From positions 43,992,303 through 44,056,302 of the forward strand of contig CM044958.1 of the NCBI GenBank assembly GCA_024516035.1: a stretch of DNA of 64,000 nt, read 5' to 3'. Below are positions 1-11,465 of the stretch, piece by piece. The notes under the pieces were generated by a model. It was given only the letters and a program-made list of their open reading frames with translations, searched no databases and was not told the DNA's origin. The position numbers and the translations under genes are program-made. The DNA is from Bactericera cockerelli. Taxonomy: Eukaryota > Arthropoda > Insecta > Hemiptera > Triozidae. Numbering within the stretch: the stretch's first letter is position 1; every line of letters starts with the position of its first letter.

Positions 1-265
1 CTACTAACTTAATAACAGCAATATGACTGTTAACAAGCAACTAGTACATTATAAACAAACAATCAATTTTTAAGTCATTAAGACCGCACCGAACTCGTAC
101 ATAACCTTTTTTAGGCGGCACCGAAATCATACATGCGAAAAAGGTGCGGGTAATCTTCGCACCGAACTCACCTTTTGCCTTACAAAGAAAGCGATATCAA
201 TACAAGTAGTGGAGGTAAATATATAGATAGGTACTTAAAATACAATAGCTATCCTCTAACTAACC
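1..265. other. AT-rich unannotated sequence
   Basis: No gene or recognisable repeat is seen. The octamer GCACCGAA recurs three times between about 88 and 165, which hints at a short decayed tandem repeat. Confidence 0.3.
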
Positions 266-543
266 CCTCGGTGGGCAATTAGCGGACCGCGGTCCGAATC
301 CGGACCGCAAAGCTGGACCGGCCCGCGAAATAAATTTCAGGTTCGAAAAGTAATATTTTTTTCTCTTTCTTAAAAAAAATTGATTTGCAAGACGAAGGAG
401 TCCTAAAAATGTGCAAAGAGACATTATCAATAGAAGAGTTTTGGTGTAAGAAAGTTCCAAAAGACTAATGGTTCTTATTAATCCGGACCGCGGAGATTTT
501 TCTCATTGTTAATCCGGACCCCATATTTAATTGCCGACCTCTG
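266..543. mobile_element. hAT-like MITE, about 280 bp
   Basis: The two ends are imperfect inverted repeats. The right end, read on the minus strand, begins CAGAGGTCGGCAATTA and then GGTCCGGATT. The left end reads CCTCGGTGGGCAATTA and then GGTCCGAATCC. A CAG-N-GG start and an interior rich in GGACCGCGGTCC and GGCCCGCGAA are usual for non-autonomous hAT elements in animals. It has no coding capacity. I see no convincing 8-bp target duplication, so the superfamily call is an inference from the termini. Confidence 0.5.
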
Positions 544-2654
544 CGGGTCTAATCTTTACCCGAAGTTTATCACACCAGAGTTCAACAAATATCCACAGAA
601 TGTGAATGTTGTGAATTATTTCAGGACGCGAGGCTTGAAGACTTGGAACCAAATACCTACATGATCCAAAATATTAATTAGAATTTTGATTAATTATTTC
701 TTAGATAAAGTGAGATAGTGTTTAGTGACTGTTCGGATATTGCCTACAAGTCGGTGATGTACAAGTAGTAACTCGTATGTGGCGAACCTGATATCCGTGT
801 GAAATTCCGAGCAAGTTAAAAGTTCCTTTAAGATTTTTTTTTTTTTGGACTTAACTTTTATGTAACATCGAGGTCATTGGAGGCGTACATTTGAGTTGGA
901 CACTGTTAGTATATTTGGCAACACTGGAACAGATGATACAACAATGGCCGTATTTTTTCTTTCTAACCAAAGTGGGAATAAAATGGACGAATTGGAAGAA
1001 AGTCATTTTTATTTTGGAGAAAAACGAAAGGAAGAGAAATCTTCTTCCAGTTTGGATAACAAAAATGACAAAAATGTATTTGTAGAATTCTTCCTTGCTC
1101 TATTCCTGTTTTCTGGTTTGTTTTCATTATTCCATTGTTTATATTTAAAAAACCGTAACGTATTTTTCTTTCACGAATAGTAGGGAAGCTAAACTTGGAA
1201 GAAAAGGGAAACATTTGGAAAAAACTGAACATGGTATTTTGTTTAATCCAAAAGAAAAACGCGGCTAATCAGTCTAACCTGCAAATTGCTGCAAATTTCC
1301 TTGGTCTTGTCACCTAAACTAATCATATTGTTCTTACTTTCAATATTTCATAGTTTGACTTGCGAGTATACAAGAAGCTTACAGACACAGGCAAGGCTGA
1401 TGAAACACTCTTAACTCATTTTTTAAACAGAAGGGTGTGACTTTGATTAAGCCGACAAGTAGAATTTTATTCTAAAAACTGGCACTTATTTACTGTTAAC
1501 AATAAATAATATAAAAAAATCCTCGCGGTAAAGTCATTTTTCCTACTTAATTTCTAATCGTTTATTTTCTTATATATCCCCCTTCTTTTTTTCTGAGAGG
1601 TCATTCATAATTATAAGTCAAGACCATTCATCAAACAAAATAAAACTGCATAGAATGTAATAATTTGAATAATGGAGTGCACTGGCTTTATCAGTTCTGT
1701 AACTCCTGCACTACATTAATTTGTATCCAGCACCTGTGTTACCATCTAGCACTTTTATATGATTAAGCAGTGTTGCTTGCTTCTGTTTGGAAATACTTGA
1801 TGAATAACGCGTGTAGTATTGCGGCTTGAAAATACTACACAATGTGAACTACAAGCCCTGGAGAGGAAAACTACGAGTTGAGTTCGAAGTACAAAGCCAA
1901 TAATTCACTCCAAAAGGTATGCTGATAGCTCGACCAAATCCTTCAACCAGCGCAAGGGCTCATAATGAAAAACGGCAGACATAAAATGGAAATATGCAGG
2001 TAATTAAAAAAGTTAAACATTCCCAAGTGTTAAACTTTCGCCCCACCAGTGAAGTGTGAAATAAAAAATGTGAAGCCGAGGAGATTGAGAGATGCGTGAG
2101 GAAATTACCTGACAAGGGATGAAAAAAAGTTCAATGATTTTTCATTAAAATCTCCACGAGAGGATTTTACAACAAATTGAACTTTTCCACGAGGAAAAAT
2201 CAGGTAATCGTCATACGAACAAGGAAATATTCAAATCCAGGTGTGCAATTCAAACACGGAATTAAATTTTTAATCCGCACACAGGAGGAAAAAAATGCGG
2301 GCAACAATACTTTCGCATTGGTCAAACAGCGAGTGTGTTGGTGAACACGATAGTGAAACATGCAAATTCCAGGATAATGCGGCCGCATGATGGTTTTTTT
2401 TCAAATGGAATTTTTGATTTGATTTTTTTTTTTTACACAACAAAATGTAATTCACACACATCTCTGCTTTCCAATATAACGTACAGGATGGCAGTGTTGA
2501 GTTTAGAGTTGCAAAGAACATAATTAAGCATATCGACACTCTCTCGTCCAAAATTCCGTCAAAGATACCCCGCCATTTAATTTCATCAGTTCAGATATCA
2601 TCAAATGGACAACGTCTGTACTATGCAAGTATGCACAAATCAAGAAATGTGCCT
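544..2654. other. No gene seen; AT-rich intergenic sequence
   Basis: Only short chance reading frames occur (for example 891-1085 and 896-1180 in two frames, and 963-1232 on the opposite strand). None shows a domain or compositional bias expected of a protein. No repeat family recognised elsewhere in the window is found here. Confidence 0.4.
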
Positions 2655-2978
2655 CTTTTTTTTTAAAAAAAAAAAAAAAGAAAAAAAGATGAGTGTTTCA
2701 CAGCCTTTTTTATTTCGTAGCCATGAAACAGGAGCTTCTGTAGACGTTTTTGGTCTGTGTTGTAGCTTGCCCATCCCGTAGTATGCCCCCTCTCTGATGG
2801 GCGAGAAGTGACACAATACTTCCCATTTAGGTGCTGGGTCAACACGAGCGCACCGGAAGGTATCCCTTACAAATAATTGTAACCAAATTAAGAATACAAA
2901 TTTTTGTCGACACGGGATATCGTATCCGGGACCTTCCGCATGACAAGGGAGTGCTTAACTACTGAGCTAATCGCGCGC
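2655..2978 (-). mobile_element. SINE-F copy 1 (Asp-tRNA-like head), full length
   Basis: On the minus strand the head reads GCGCGCGATTAGCTCAGTAG, followed by CTTGTCATGCGGAAGGTCCC, which resembles the anticodon region and T-arm start of tRNA-Asp. The body contains AGGTGCTGGGTCAACACGAG (plus-strand sense) and the element ends in an A/T-rich tail at 2655-2690. Box A and box B of a pol III promoter are recognisable, although the B box is mutated (GGATACGATATCC). This is the most complete of five copies in the window, with others near 14.9, 17.8, 40.4 and 61.9 kb. Confidence 0.75.
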
Positions 2979-4640
2979 TTTCTCGGAATACTCACTAATG
3001 TATGTGATGTTCATTAACATTTTCTTGTGTTTATTTCTATTTTTGAATAATTTCCTGAAATTCTGAATTTACTATCTCGAAAAGTTCTCCCTGAAAGTTT
3101 CTCATGCTGAAATTTGTGCACCATGGGGCTGGCGCCTCTGATATACGTCAGAGTTGAGAAACTTTTCTACGAACAGCTGGAGGCAGCTTTCATCACTTGG
3201 AATTTTCGAGGATGAAAACTGACACCAATCTCAGCTTTAAACCTTTTGCAAACATGCATCCTGCATTTGAGTGTGATAGAGTTGTTGTTACTATGATCAC
3301 TTTTCCAGCCATTGGTTTTTAGATCAAATGCTAATTTATTGTTATCATAAGAGTATAAGGAACATGTTATACTCTTACAATTGGAACTCATACAATTCAA
3401 GAGTCACAATAAAACGTCACCAATGTTATTGAACATAAGATTGACTGTTTCGTTATAATGGAAATCATGAAAGCTTTTATACTCTCAACAGACGTTCTTT
3501 AGACTTCTACACTAGTATTGAATTTGTCACTTGACTATTGTGACATTCTGTTTTAAAGCTCAGTGTGTATGTTCATACCATATTAGCGTCCTTTCTATAC
3601 GCTTACTTTATCTGCTATTCTCCGGAAATCAATGCCAACTGTTTCGCTCCCATGGATGTTTCATCTTGAGAACTTTCTCAAAGGTTTTGCAAACTGAGAA
3701 GGCAACTGGCTGAAGGCTATACCTGATAAGTCAATACAAATTAAAAAGCAGCAGCAGCGAGAAGAGAATTTAAAAGCTCCTTCCTCTTTCTTTTCCATTG
3801 TTCTAACTTTGCGTGTGTGTTCCAAGCTGCTTGATTTAAGTTCGTGCTCCCTCCGTCTGCCCTGAAAGTTACTTTGGAAATGTGTACACAAATCAAAACG
3901 TTTAATGTAGCAGACTTCCCCATGTGAAGGCTATTAACGTATTGGGTGTAAACCCTGCTTTCTGCTTCGTATGAGAAATGGGTCGGTTACATTCCACACA
4001 TTTTCTTGTTACTGAACTTGGGAATGAAATTTCGATTTCTCGCTGCTTACAGATTTGTTTCAAGTTTAAAACAAGTAACTTTCTCGCGGGACCCATGTAG
4101 AAAATAATTTCTTTTTGTATTCACTTACATTATTTCTCACCATTTCATTTTTGTACAACATTTTCTCTCTCCAACATCACAATACTCCTACATCCATATT
4201 AAAAAAACTACAACTAGGTATTTTTTTCTTAGGAAAAAGTAATGATTTGCCTCACTAGATGTCTGGTATACAAAGTTTTACATGTCTCGCAATTGAATGA
4301 AGAGGATATGTGAAAATTAGACATCTTCGTAGATTTGGATGAGAATGATTCAAACAAATTGTCAACAACCTATTATTCTGTATTTTGAAACTAAAGAAAA
4401 ACCTGAAGGAGGAGTGATTTTGTCTTCTATCTTTTTTCTTTCTTTTTTTCCATGTACAATGTAATTAGCCTGAAGAACTCCAACGTTACCGCGTTGGTAA
4501 CAGATAACAGAAATATAATAACACCGGACTTGAAACTCTGTGCAACATTCCAAGTCTACCTCATGGAGCAATGTCTGAGCCATGAGCTATTTGATAAAGC
4601 TTCCTTACCTCACGAGTTTCTCATTCAATCCTTTTTCTTC
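2979..4640. other. No gene seen
   Basis: AT-rich unique-looking sequence. Short frames such as 3167-3400 (minus) and 3661-3891 (minus) lack domain signatures. A GCA trinucleotide run lies at 3748-3759. Confidence 0.35.
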
Positions 4641-4689
4641 ATCCTATTACTCTCTTGTGCTCAAGACAACACATTAGTTTCCTCTTCTC

Positions 4690-5260
4690 TTCATCTTTAT
4701 TGTATCCCCCTATCCTCTCGCTCTCCCTCAACATATCCTTCTCTTATCTCTTGATTCACTTCTCCTCTTTCTTGTTCCATCTTCTCCTTCTTCTCCAGCA
4801 TCTGCTCCTTGTATCTCTCCATGGTATCCATTCTCTTAACCATCTCTTTTTTTTTTATTTCATAGTTGACTGCTACTCCTCTTCTTTCTATTTCTGTATT
4901 GTCTCCTTTTTCCTCAACTTATCCTCCTTTTATATATCCAATGTCTACATAATCTTCACCTCCTCCTTGATATATCTCTTCATTCACGCCTCCTCTTTCC
5001 ATTCTTTCAACATCTCTTCCTTGTATCTCTACATTGTCTCCATTCTCTTTTCCTTATTTTATCTCTTGAGTCACTTCTCCTTTCTATCTCCATTTTATCT
5101 CCTCTTTCCTCAAAATCTTCTCCCTGTATCTCTGTATGGTCTCCATTCTCTCCCTCTCTTCTTTCCATCCCTCCATTCTCTCCTCCTCCTTCTTCAATGT
5201 GAGTACTAATGCTTGTTGTGCCGCTACTAACATTCTTTCCCACAGCTTTCCTTATCCTGT
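4690..5260 (-). repeat. Pyrimidine-rich degenerate tandem repeat, ~105-bp period; minus strand reads as charged coiled coil
   Basis: The phrase TGTATCTCTnnATGGTaTCCATTCTCT recurs in variant form near 4808, 4893, 5020 and 5122, giving a period of about 100-105 bp. Read on the minus strand it gives Glu/Lys/Arg/Met-rich segments (for example 5007-5243 and 5264-5491), with stretches such as REKILRKEE and IVRKLIDETKVKIEINWK. Stops interrupt it. It may be a decayed coiled-coil gene, possibly the first frame of a LINE, or merely a purine-rich minisatellite. The plus-strand frames at 4655-5209 and 5136-5594 are Ser/Phe/Leu-rich shadows. Confidence 0.4.
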
Positions 5261-5599
5261 CTTTCAGTCTGCTTTCTTTTGCTCTTTACCGTCAATTTGT
5301 AATATTGTTTTCCAGTTTATTTCTATCTTTACTTTCGTCTCATCAATAAGCTTCCTTACAATGGACATAATGGTTTTTTCTTTCTCTGTTTGGCTTTTTT
5401 TTCCCGGAAACTTTGTTGTTTCTTTGTTCTTTTGTATGGTGAATTGTCTCTTTGAGTGGATATTTTCAGATACTCGTCTGGCGATTTTCACTGAACTGTT
5501 TGTGCTGGATTCTGCTTTTTCTTTCTTTTTTCTAGATCAGATATGTCCCACTTACAAACTTCAGTTTATTGTAATAAATAAAGTTTCATTTTAAATTTA

Positions 5600-7075
5600 T
5601 GTTAAATATCTGGAAACATAATGACAGGAGACATTGAAATCTTTATTTCTTGTGTATAGGTTCAACCTCGTTTTTTTCTCAAGATATAACAAATTATTTT
5701 TCAGGTGTTCCATTCTAAAGTTAAGCTAACGTTGCAGTGAGAATGTGCGTATGCATAATAGTGTTATTTTAATAGCAGGAACAACATGTTTTTAATGTTT
5801 ACATCTTAATGGCCTAGTGCTAAGTCCGTTATTTTCTACACATTACTCTCAAAAGTAATGTCAAACGATCAAGATGTCTCCACAGGACGTCCTGAAATCT
5901 CTCTCGGAGGCCTAAAAAGTAACAACCTAGCAGGACATGCCATGAATCATACCTTAAGAGAGCAGCATAGTGAAGATGAACAAAAAAAAAATAGTTTGCA
6001 GCCAAACTAGGAATGAAATTTTTCATGTTTTAAAGAAATATATTGATAATTAAATTTGTACCCTATTTTTGGAACCAAAAGTGCTGAAATCTGACCGTAT
6101 ATTACTCCAAATTGTGAGTTTGCTACTCTACCAGAACAAAAATTAATTTTGAAGACGGTGCAGACAAAAAAGGGTTCAAATTGCCTGCAGTCTAACCCTT
6201 TGCTATGAATTGTTTCCACAGAGAAAATGCTGCCTGTATTGATTATGGAAATATCTTGGAGAAATATTTAAGTACAAGAAGAGAACATGGTGGCATCATA
6301 AAAGCTCCTAAACATATTAATGCTGTAATAATATCACTGAGCCTCTTTTCATATCAAAAGGAAATTTACATAGGAAGGGTTATGAACATTTTTACATTGA
6401 CTTTTTAGTAGAAGTACTCTAGCACGGGGTAAAATTGTTCAAACACAAAACTTCTCTTACTCTAAATTCAGCCCTAGGAGAGCTCCTTGCTAAAGTTCAG
6501 GATGTTAGGGGCCCATACCGACGAATGAATGAAGTAAGAAAACATAATATAGGTAATTTTTATAAACATAGCAAGTGAACATAAACAAAGTTTCTGATAC
6601 AATGAATCCCAATTTTTGAGAAATATTTTCACCAATGAATTGCCAACTTGGTGAACTCTGTGGTGTTTGTTACTGGATTTAAAGTAGGTATTATTTATTT
6701 AGTAAAAAACCGCGTCTCGAGCATGTTGATGGGGCAGTGTTCCTCTCCTGGACTCAAGCAGCAATCGTAGCATTGCCTCGTTGGATAGCAATAAACTGCC
6801 TCTACTAAAGATTTTCTCAGAAACCCGGGCACATTAACCCCACGTTACCCTACAGAGGCTGGGGAGAAAAACAAGTTCAGTATCCTAAAAGTTGATATTT
6901 AAGAATAAATATCCAAGATGTATGTAAGTATGTTTTTCCTTTCTTTCTTGCGAAAAATGAATATTTAATACGGTTTTATACGCTACAATGTTATTCTTGT
7001 CTACAGTAGGGTTATAAAGTTTTTTTTCTCTCGGTGTGCATTTCTGCAATGTACTTCTGGGACAAGGACAAGGAC
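5600..7075. other. No gene seen
   Basis: Unique-looking AT-rich sequence. Small frames at 5829-6026 and 6007-6219 (minus) and 6205-6408 (plus) carry no recognisable motif. Confidence 0.35.
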
Positions 7076-7311
7076 CGTGTATTGGTAGTTAAGTGGTTAA
7101 GGCGCTAGTCTGGTAATCCAGGTAGCGCAGGGATCCGTTGGTTCAAATCCCACCCAATGCATGAATTTTTCAGCAATGATTGACCAAATAATAATAATAT
7201 TAGACCAAATAATAATAATAAAACTCTGAGGGTTAGGTGGTAGAAAATGATTCAAGCATTAACCTCGCCTGGTGGTTACCTTTCACTAAAGAGTGTTACT
7301 ATTATTGTTAT
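7076..7311 (+). mobile_element. SINE-A copy 1 (Leu/Ser-tRNA-like head)
   Basis: The head contains AGTTAAGTGGTTAAGGCGCT (box A type) and GTTGGTTCAAATCCCACCCA (box B). The head folds like a class II tRNA with an acceptor-like pairing of CACTGG-type and CCAGTG-type ends, best preserved in copies 5 and 6. The body contains ACTCTGAGGGTTAGGTGGTA and the copy ends with AAGAGTGTTAC and an ATT-repeat tail. This copy carries a short internal duplication (gaccaaataataata twice). Family A is the most numerous SINE in the window. Confidence 0.85.
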
Positions 7312-7690
7312 AGACCTCTTTTCTAATAAATTTTCAATAAAAAAATCCACTTCGAACAAACGAAATATCGACCACTTTGCCAAGGCATGGCCGTGAAATC
7401 CCCGTCCGTTTTAGCCGGTAGTAAAAACTAATGAATACCCTTCTTTATTAGGTACTAAGCAGTTTTGTAGAGTTTTAAAAGCTCAGTGTGTAATAAAGAT
7501 TGGGAAGGTAATTTCCTCGTATTACGAAAGTTAGGGTAGGGATGGGGGAGGAGGTCCTGTAGGCCCACTTTTAGTTCTCTTCTCCTTGAACTTTGTGTGG
7601 AAATTTCATTTGACCTAACAAGAAAAAGTTTGTGCACTTTTCAAGCCCAAAGCATCACTACCATGGTGATATTTATCTAACCATGGCAGA

Positions 7691-7956
7691 GTCACCGTGG
7701 CAGAGTGAGTTAGCGCATTAGGCATTGCACGCACAGTGACCTGGGTTCGATCCCCAGCGGGGCAGGATTTTTTCTGCTCTGTACTTGGGTGTACAGGGTC
7801 CACTCATACCTCTTGAGGAAAAATGAGTAACTGCCTTAATGTGAGCGGCAACAGTGGTGGAATTATAGGCAAAAATAGGATAATGGGATATTAAAAATAC
7901 GGAAATATCCTATAATTCTGCTCTACCCACTAACATTGTGATAATAACACAAAGAA
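7691..7956 (+). mobile_element. SINE-C copy 1 (Ala/Cys-tRNA-like head), full length
   Basis: The head begins GTCACCGTGGCAGAGTGAGT, has ATTGCACGC in the anticodon-loop position and GGGTTCGATCCCCAGCGGGG as box B. The body contains GGTCCACTCATACC and GAGGAAAAATGAGTA, and the tail contains CTACCCACTAACATTGTG and ATAATAACACAAAG. It is intact from head to tail. Confidence 0.85.
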
Positions 7957-8009
7957 AATACATAATTATGATGTTTAGCTAATGACGTTTCAGATGGTAA
8001 AAGTTAACA

Positions 8010-8289
8010 CAGTCAAAACCTTATAGCCAGAACTCAAGGGACCGGAGTTTGTTTCTCTTATATCCAGGTTTCTCTTATAAAGAGGTTATTTTCCGTTTAA
8101 GAGAGGTAAATTGGACTTGGAATTTATTGTTCTCTCTCTATATCTAAGTTTTTCTTATATCCATTTGTCTAATATCCAGGTTCGGCAGGCCATATTTCTA
8201 TTATTAATTATTACCCATACTGTTGAGAAAAAGATCCTTTCCCTCCTTCACTTCACACGCCTTGTTCTCTTATATGCAGGTTCGACTAT
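8010..8289. mobile_element. pogo/Tigger-like MITE, about 280 bp
   Basis: The left end starts CAGTCAAAACCTTATAGCC and then GGGACCGGAG. The right end, read on the minus strand, has AGTCGAACCTGCATATAAG. CAGTC-AACCT with repeated 'ctcttatatccaggtt' subterminal motifs is characteristic of pogo/Tigger termini in animals. No transposase remains. A related copy in opposite orientation lies at 30126-30322. Confidence 0.55.
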
Positions 8290-8316
8290 ATGTCGAAAAT
8301 TGTTACTAAGTAAGTT

Positions 8317-8454
8317 GTCATATTTGTGTTGATCACTTTCGTGATATCACAACTACTCAAACTAGCTTTGCTAAATCTACGCTGAAACCAGGACTTGAAC
8401 CACCGACCTCCAGGTTACAAGTCCACCGCCTTATCAATAAAGCCACTGAGGCCG
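8317..8454 (-). mobile_element. SINE-E copy 1 (Thr-tRNA-like head)
   Basis: The minus strand reads CCTCAGTGGCTTTATTGATAA, then GGACTTGTAACCTGGAGGTC, then GGTGGTTCAAGTCC. The TGT in the anticodon position and the overall arrangement resemble tRNA-Thr. The 3' part carries GTGATATCACGAAAGTGATC and ACACAAATATGACA. It abuts the pogo-like MITE. Confidence 0.75.
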
Positions 8455-8689
8455 GAAAATTTTTTCTATAAAATAATAAGAATACTTTGGAGTAGTCTGA
8501 TTTAGAACAACTTTTCATCCACCCTATGACTCCTCATGTTCCAGAATATTTCTGCTCCACAATAAAGTTTCAATAATTTTATTTTGTAAGAGAGCAAAAA
8601 AAAGTTTTCTTTATCTTCAAGCACTTTTATTCTGTTACGCACATTATTCCCCTGCCTCCCTATTGTCAGAAGAGGAGGCGGGCCTGTCC

Positions 8690-9760
8690 TCCCTACAATG
8701 GTAGGTATATCCTTAACTCTGTTTGTCACCTTTCCTCCTTGCTACCTTGTTACCCCGTCTCTGCTTGACTACTCGGGCCTACATTCCCTCTTGGACTTTG
8801 TTACCCCTGCCTCCTGACAATGGTAAGTATATCCTCAACTCTGCTTGTCACCTTTCCCCCTTTGGTACCTTGTTACCCCGTCTCTCCTTGACTACTCGGG
8901 CCTACATTCCCCCTTGGACCTTGTTACCCCTGCCTCCTGACAATGGTAGGTATATCCTAAACACTGCTTCTTGTCACCTTTCTCCCTTTGGTACCTTGTT
9001 ACCCCGTCTCTCCTTGAATCCACGGGCCTACATTCTCTCCTGAAACTATTTACCCCTGCCTCCTGACAATGGTAGGTATATCCTTAACTCTGTTTGTCAC
9101 CTTTCCCCTTGGTACCGTGTTACCCCGTCTCTCCTTGACTCCTTGGGACTACATTCCCCCTTGGACCTTGTTACCCCTGCCTCCTGACAATGGTAGGTAT
9201 ATCCTAACCTGACAATGGTAGGTATATCCTTAACTCTGTTTGTCACCTTTCCCCTTGGTACCGTGTTACCCCGTCTCTCCTTTACTCCTCGGGTCTAAAT
9301 TCCCCCTTGGACTTTGTTACCCCTGCCTCTTGACAATGGTAGGTATATCCTTAACTCTGCTTGTCAACTTTCCCCCCTGGTACCTTGTTACCCCCGTCTC
9401 TCCTTGACTCCTTGGGACTACATTCCCCCTTGGACCTTGTTACCCCTGCCTCCTGACAATGGTAGGTATATCCTAAACACTGCTTCTTGTCACCTTTCCC
9501 CCTTGGACCTTGTTACCCCGTCTCTCCTCGAATCCACGGGCCTGCATTCTCTCCTGAAACTATTTACCCCTGCCTCCTGACAATGGTAGTTATATCCTTA
9601 AATCTGCTTGTCACCTTTCCCCTTGGTACCGTGTTACCCCGTCTCTCCTTGACTCCTTGGGACTACATTCCCCCTTGGACCTTGTTACCCCTGCCTCCTG
9701 ACAATGGTAAGTATATCCCTAACTCACCCCTGGTACCTTGTTACCCCGTCTCCCCTGGCT
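8690..9760 (+). repeat. Minisatellite, ~121-126-bp unit, about nine units
   Basis: Each unit contains CCTCCTGACAATGGTAGGTA, TATCCTTAACTCTG, TTGTCACCTTTCCCC, TTACCCCGTCTCTCCTTGA and GGACCTTGTTACCCCTG. Unit starts at 8811, 8934, 9060 and 9181 give the spacing. One unit is broken near 9207 by a short duplication. The reading frames at 8723-9043, 9314-9580 and 9487-9897 only follow the repeat, and the unit length is usually not a multiple of three. Most units carry GGTAGGTATATCC or GGTAAGTATATCC, which resembles a splice donor. Confidence 0.85.
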
Positions 9761-10135
9761 CACTTCTCTCACTGAACCATCTTACCCCTGTTTCCTTAGC
9801 CCATTTTTCTTCTCGGTCCTCCTTCTTACCCCTGTATTCTCCTAACTTTATCCTGTTTCAGCCGACACTCCCAAGTATGCAAATTCCTCTGTTTTGAATA
9901 TTATCTGCCTCGCCTAAATTGCCTTTTTCTAATCTTTCTCGCTGTTTTAGCAATTGCCTTTTTTGTTTTTTCTTTCGGGAGCTCCGTATTTGCTGAGGAA
10001 TGGTCAGATTTGAGCTTATTTATTTCGGTCGGTATTCTTCTGGGTCAATTCATTAGATAGGTACCTCAAAAAACTCATTGGTCTACTGTCGAAATTACTG
10101 AAGATAAAAGGAAAATACTTGGGTTATGGTTATTC
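9761..10135. other. No gene seen
   Basis: A pyrimidine-rich decay zone trails the minisatellite to about 9900. Unique-looking AT-rich sequence follows. Confidence 0.35.
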
Positions 10136-10410
10136 GGATGGCCCTCCCCCTCTCTCTCTCTCTCCCTCCCTATCTCTCTCCCACCCTCCCTGCTTCTCTC
10201 ACTCTCTTTCTCTTCCTCTCTCTCTCTCTTTCTTTCTATCTCTCTCTCTCTCTCTCTTTCTCTTTCTCTCTCTCTTTCTATCTCTCTCTCTCTCTTTCTA
10301 TCTCTCTCTCTCTATTTCTCTTCCTCCCTCTCTCTCTCTCTTTCTATCTCATTCTCAATATTTCAATTTTCCTCACTCCTTTTCTCTCTCTTTTTCTTGT
10401 CCTCTCTTCT
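10136..10410 (+). repeat. (CT)n/(TTTCTCTC)n microsatellite
   Basis: Almost pure pyrimidine on the plus strand for about 270 bp. The Ser/Leu reading frames across it are artefacts of CTCTCT. Confidence 0.95.
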
Positions 10411-10696
10411 TAGAATTTTCGAATGTGGCATTATTATATAATATATACATAATATAATTATGTTATTTCGTTAAGATTCTGTCATTCAGTGTAAAAATTA
10501 ATCATTTCCGAATACGAATCGGTTATGTCGCAATAATTAAGAGACAGTTCCAATACGGAAAATAATATTCGTTCCACAAAATCGTAAAAAAACATATAAA
10601 AGACGTTACTCACAACTTCCTGGTTCTCTCAAGGAGAAGAGGCAGGAAACATACCCACCCCCATGTCGACGCTAAAAAGTTAGCACAAGACGTTCA

Positions 10697-10732
10697 CCCC
10701 CCCCCCCCCCCCCCCCCCCCCCTCCACAAACC
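10697..10732 (+). repeat. Homopolymer, 36 consecutive C
   Basis: An uninterrupted C run on the plus strand means a G run on the minus strand, which could form G-quadruplexes and is prone to assembly error. C-rich sequence continues to about 10920, with further runs at 10876-10886 and 10902-10907. Confidence 0.9.
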
Positions 10733-11139
10733 ATCTTACCCCTCGGACCAACCTTACCCCCGCGACACACCTCACCCCCCCCGTGTTCTATAGAGCCCCC
10801 GCGCTACCCTACTATCTCCACTCAGGTTTCTTTTTAATATGGTAAACTTTCTTACAAAGTTGAAAATTTACTTCCCCCCCCCCCCGCTTTCCCTTGCCCC
10901 CTCCCCCCGTCGTATTATAATGAAGGCGTGGAGGGGGGGGGGTGTTCTATCACTGGGTGCGAGAAGGGAGGGAGGAAGGGAGCGAGGAGATTTCTACTTT
11001 ATGTTAAATTGAATATAAAAGAAAGCGGAACCGGATTTCATACCTTGCTATGTTTTTTTCTCTAATTACCCATCCCCCCCCTTCCCCCCCCGTCACTCCC
11101 TTCTTCACATTCTGCTCTTTTCTAAAAGCCGTTTCGAGT

Positions 11140-11247
11140 AAAGTCTCTCTATCTCTCCCACCCTCTCTCTCTCTCTCTCTCTCTCTCCCTCCCTCCCTCT
11201 CTCTCTTCGCCTCTCTCTCTCTCTCTCTCCCTCCCTCTCTCTCTCCG

Positions 11248-11279
<32 letters not shown>

Positions 11280-11465
11280 CCTCCCTCTCCTCTCTCCCTC
11301 CCTCTCTCTCTCCGTCTCTCTCTCTCCCTCTCTCTCCCCCTCCCTCTTATTCTCTCTCTACCCACCTCTCTCTCTCTCTTTCTCTCTAGCTATCTCTTCC
11401 CCTCTCTCTCACTCTCTCCCTCTTTTTCTCTCCATCTCTCTCTCTACCTCTCTTATTCATCTACC
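11140..11465 (+). repeat. (CT)n microsatellite with CCCTCCCT interruptions
   Basis: Pyrimidine-only sequence with imperfect internal repeats (CTCTCTCCGTCTCTCT twice, around 11238 and 11310). No coding potential. Confidence 0.95.

Noticed and set aside
4655..5594. Plus-strand Ser/Phe-rich frames of 184 and 152 residues resembling membrane proteins
   Set aside because: The hydrophobicity comes from pyrimidine-rich DNA. The minus strand of the same DNA gives the more protein-like coiled-coil reading.
7076..7160. Genuine tRNA gene
   Set aside because: The tRNA-like segment is the head of SINE-A, followed by the family body and tail, and the same arrangement recurs many times. The heads of families B, C, E, F and G are rejected as tRNA genes for the same reason.
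8723..9897. Repeat protein frames (TLLPLPPDNGRYILN type)
   Set aside because: The ~121-126-bp unit mostly does not preserve frame and the openings end with unit-length changes. Treated as a minisatellite.
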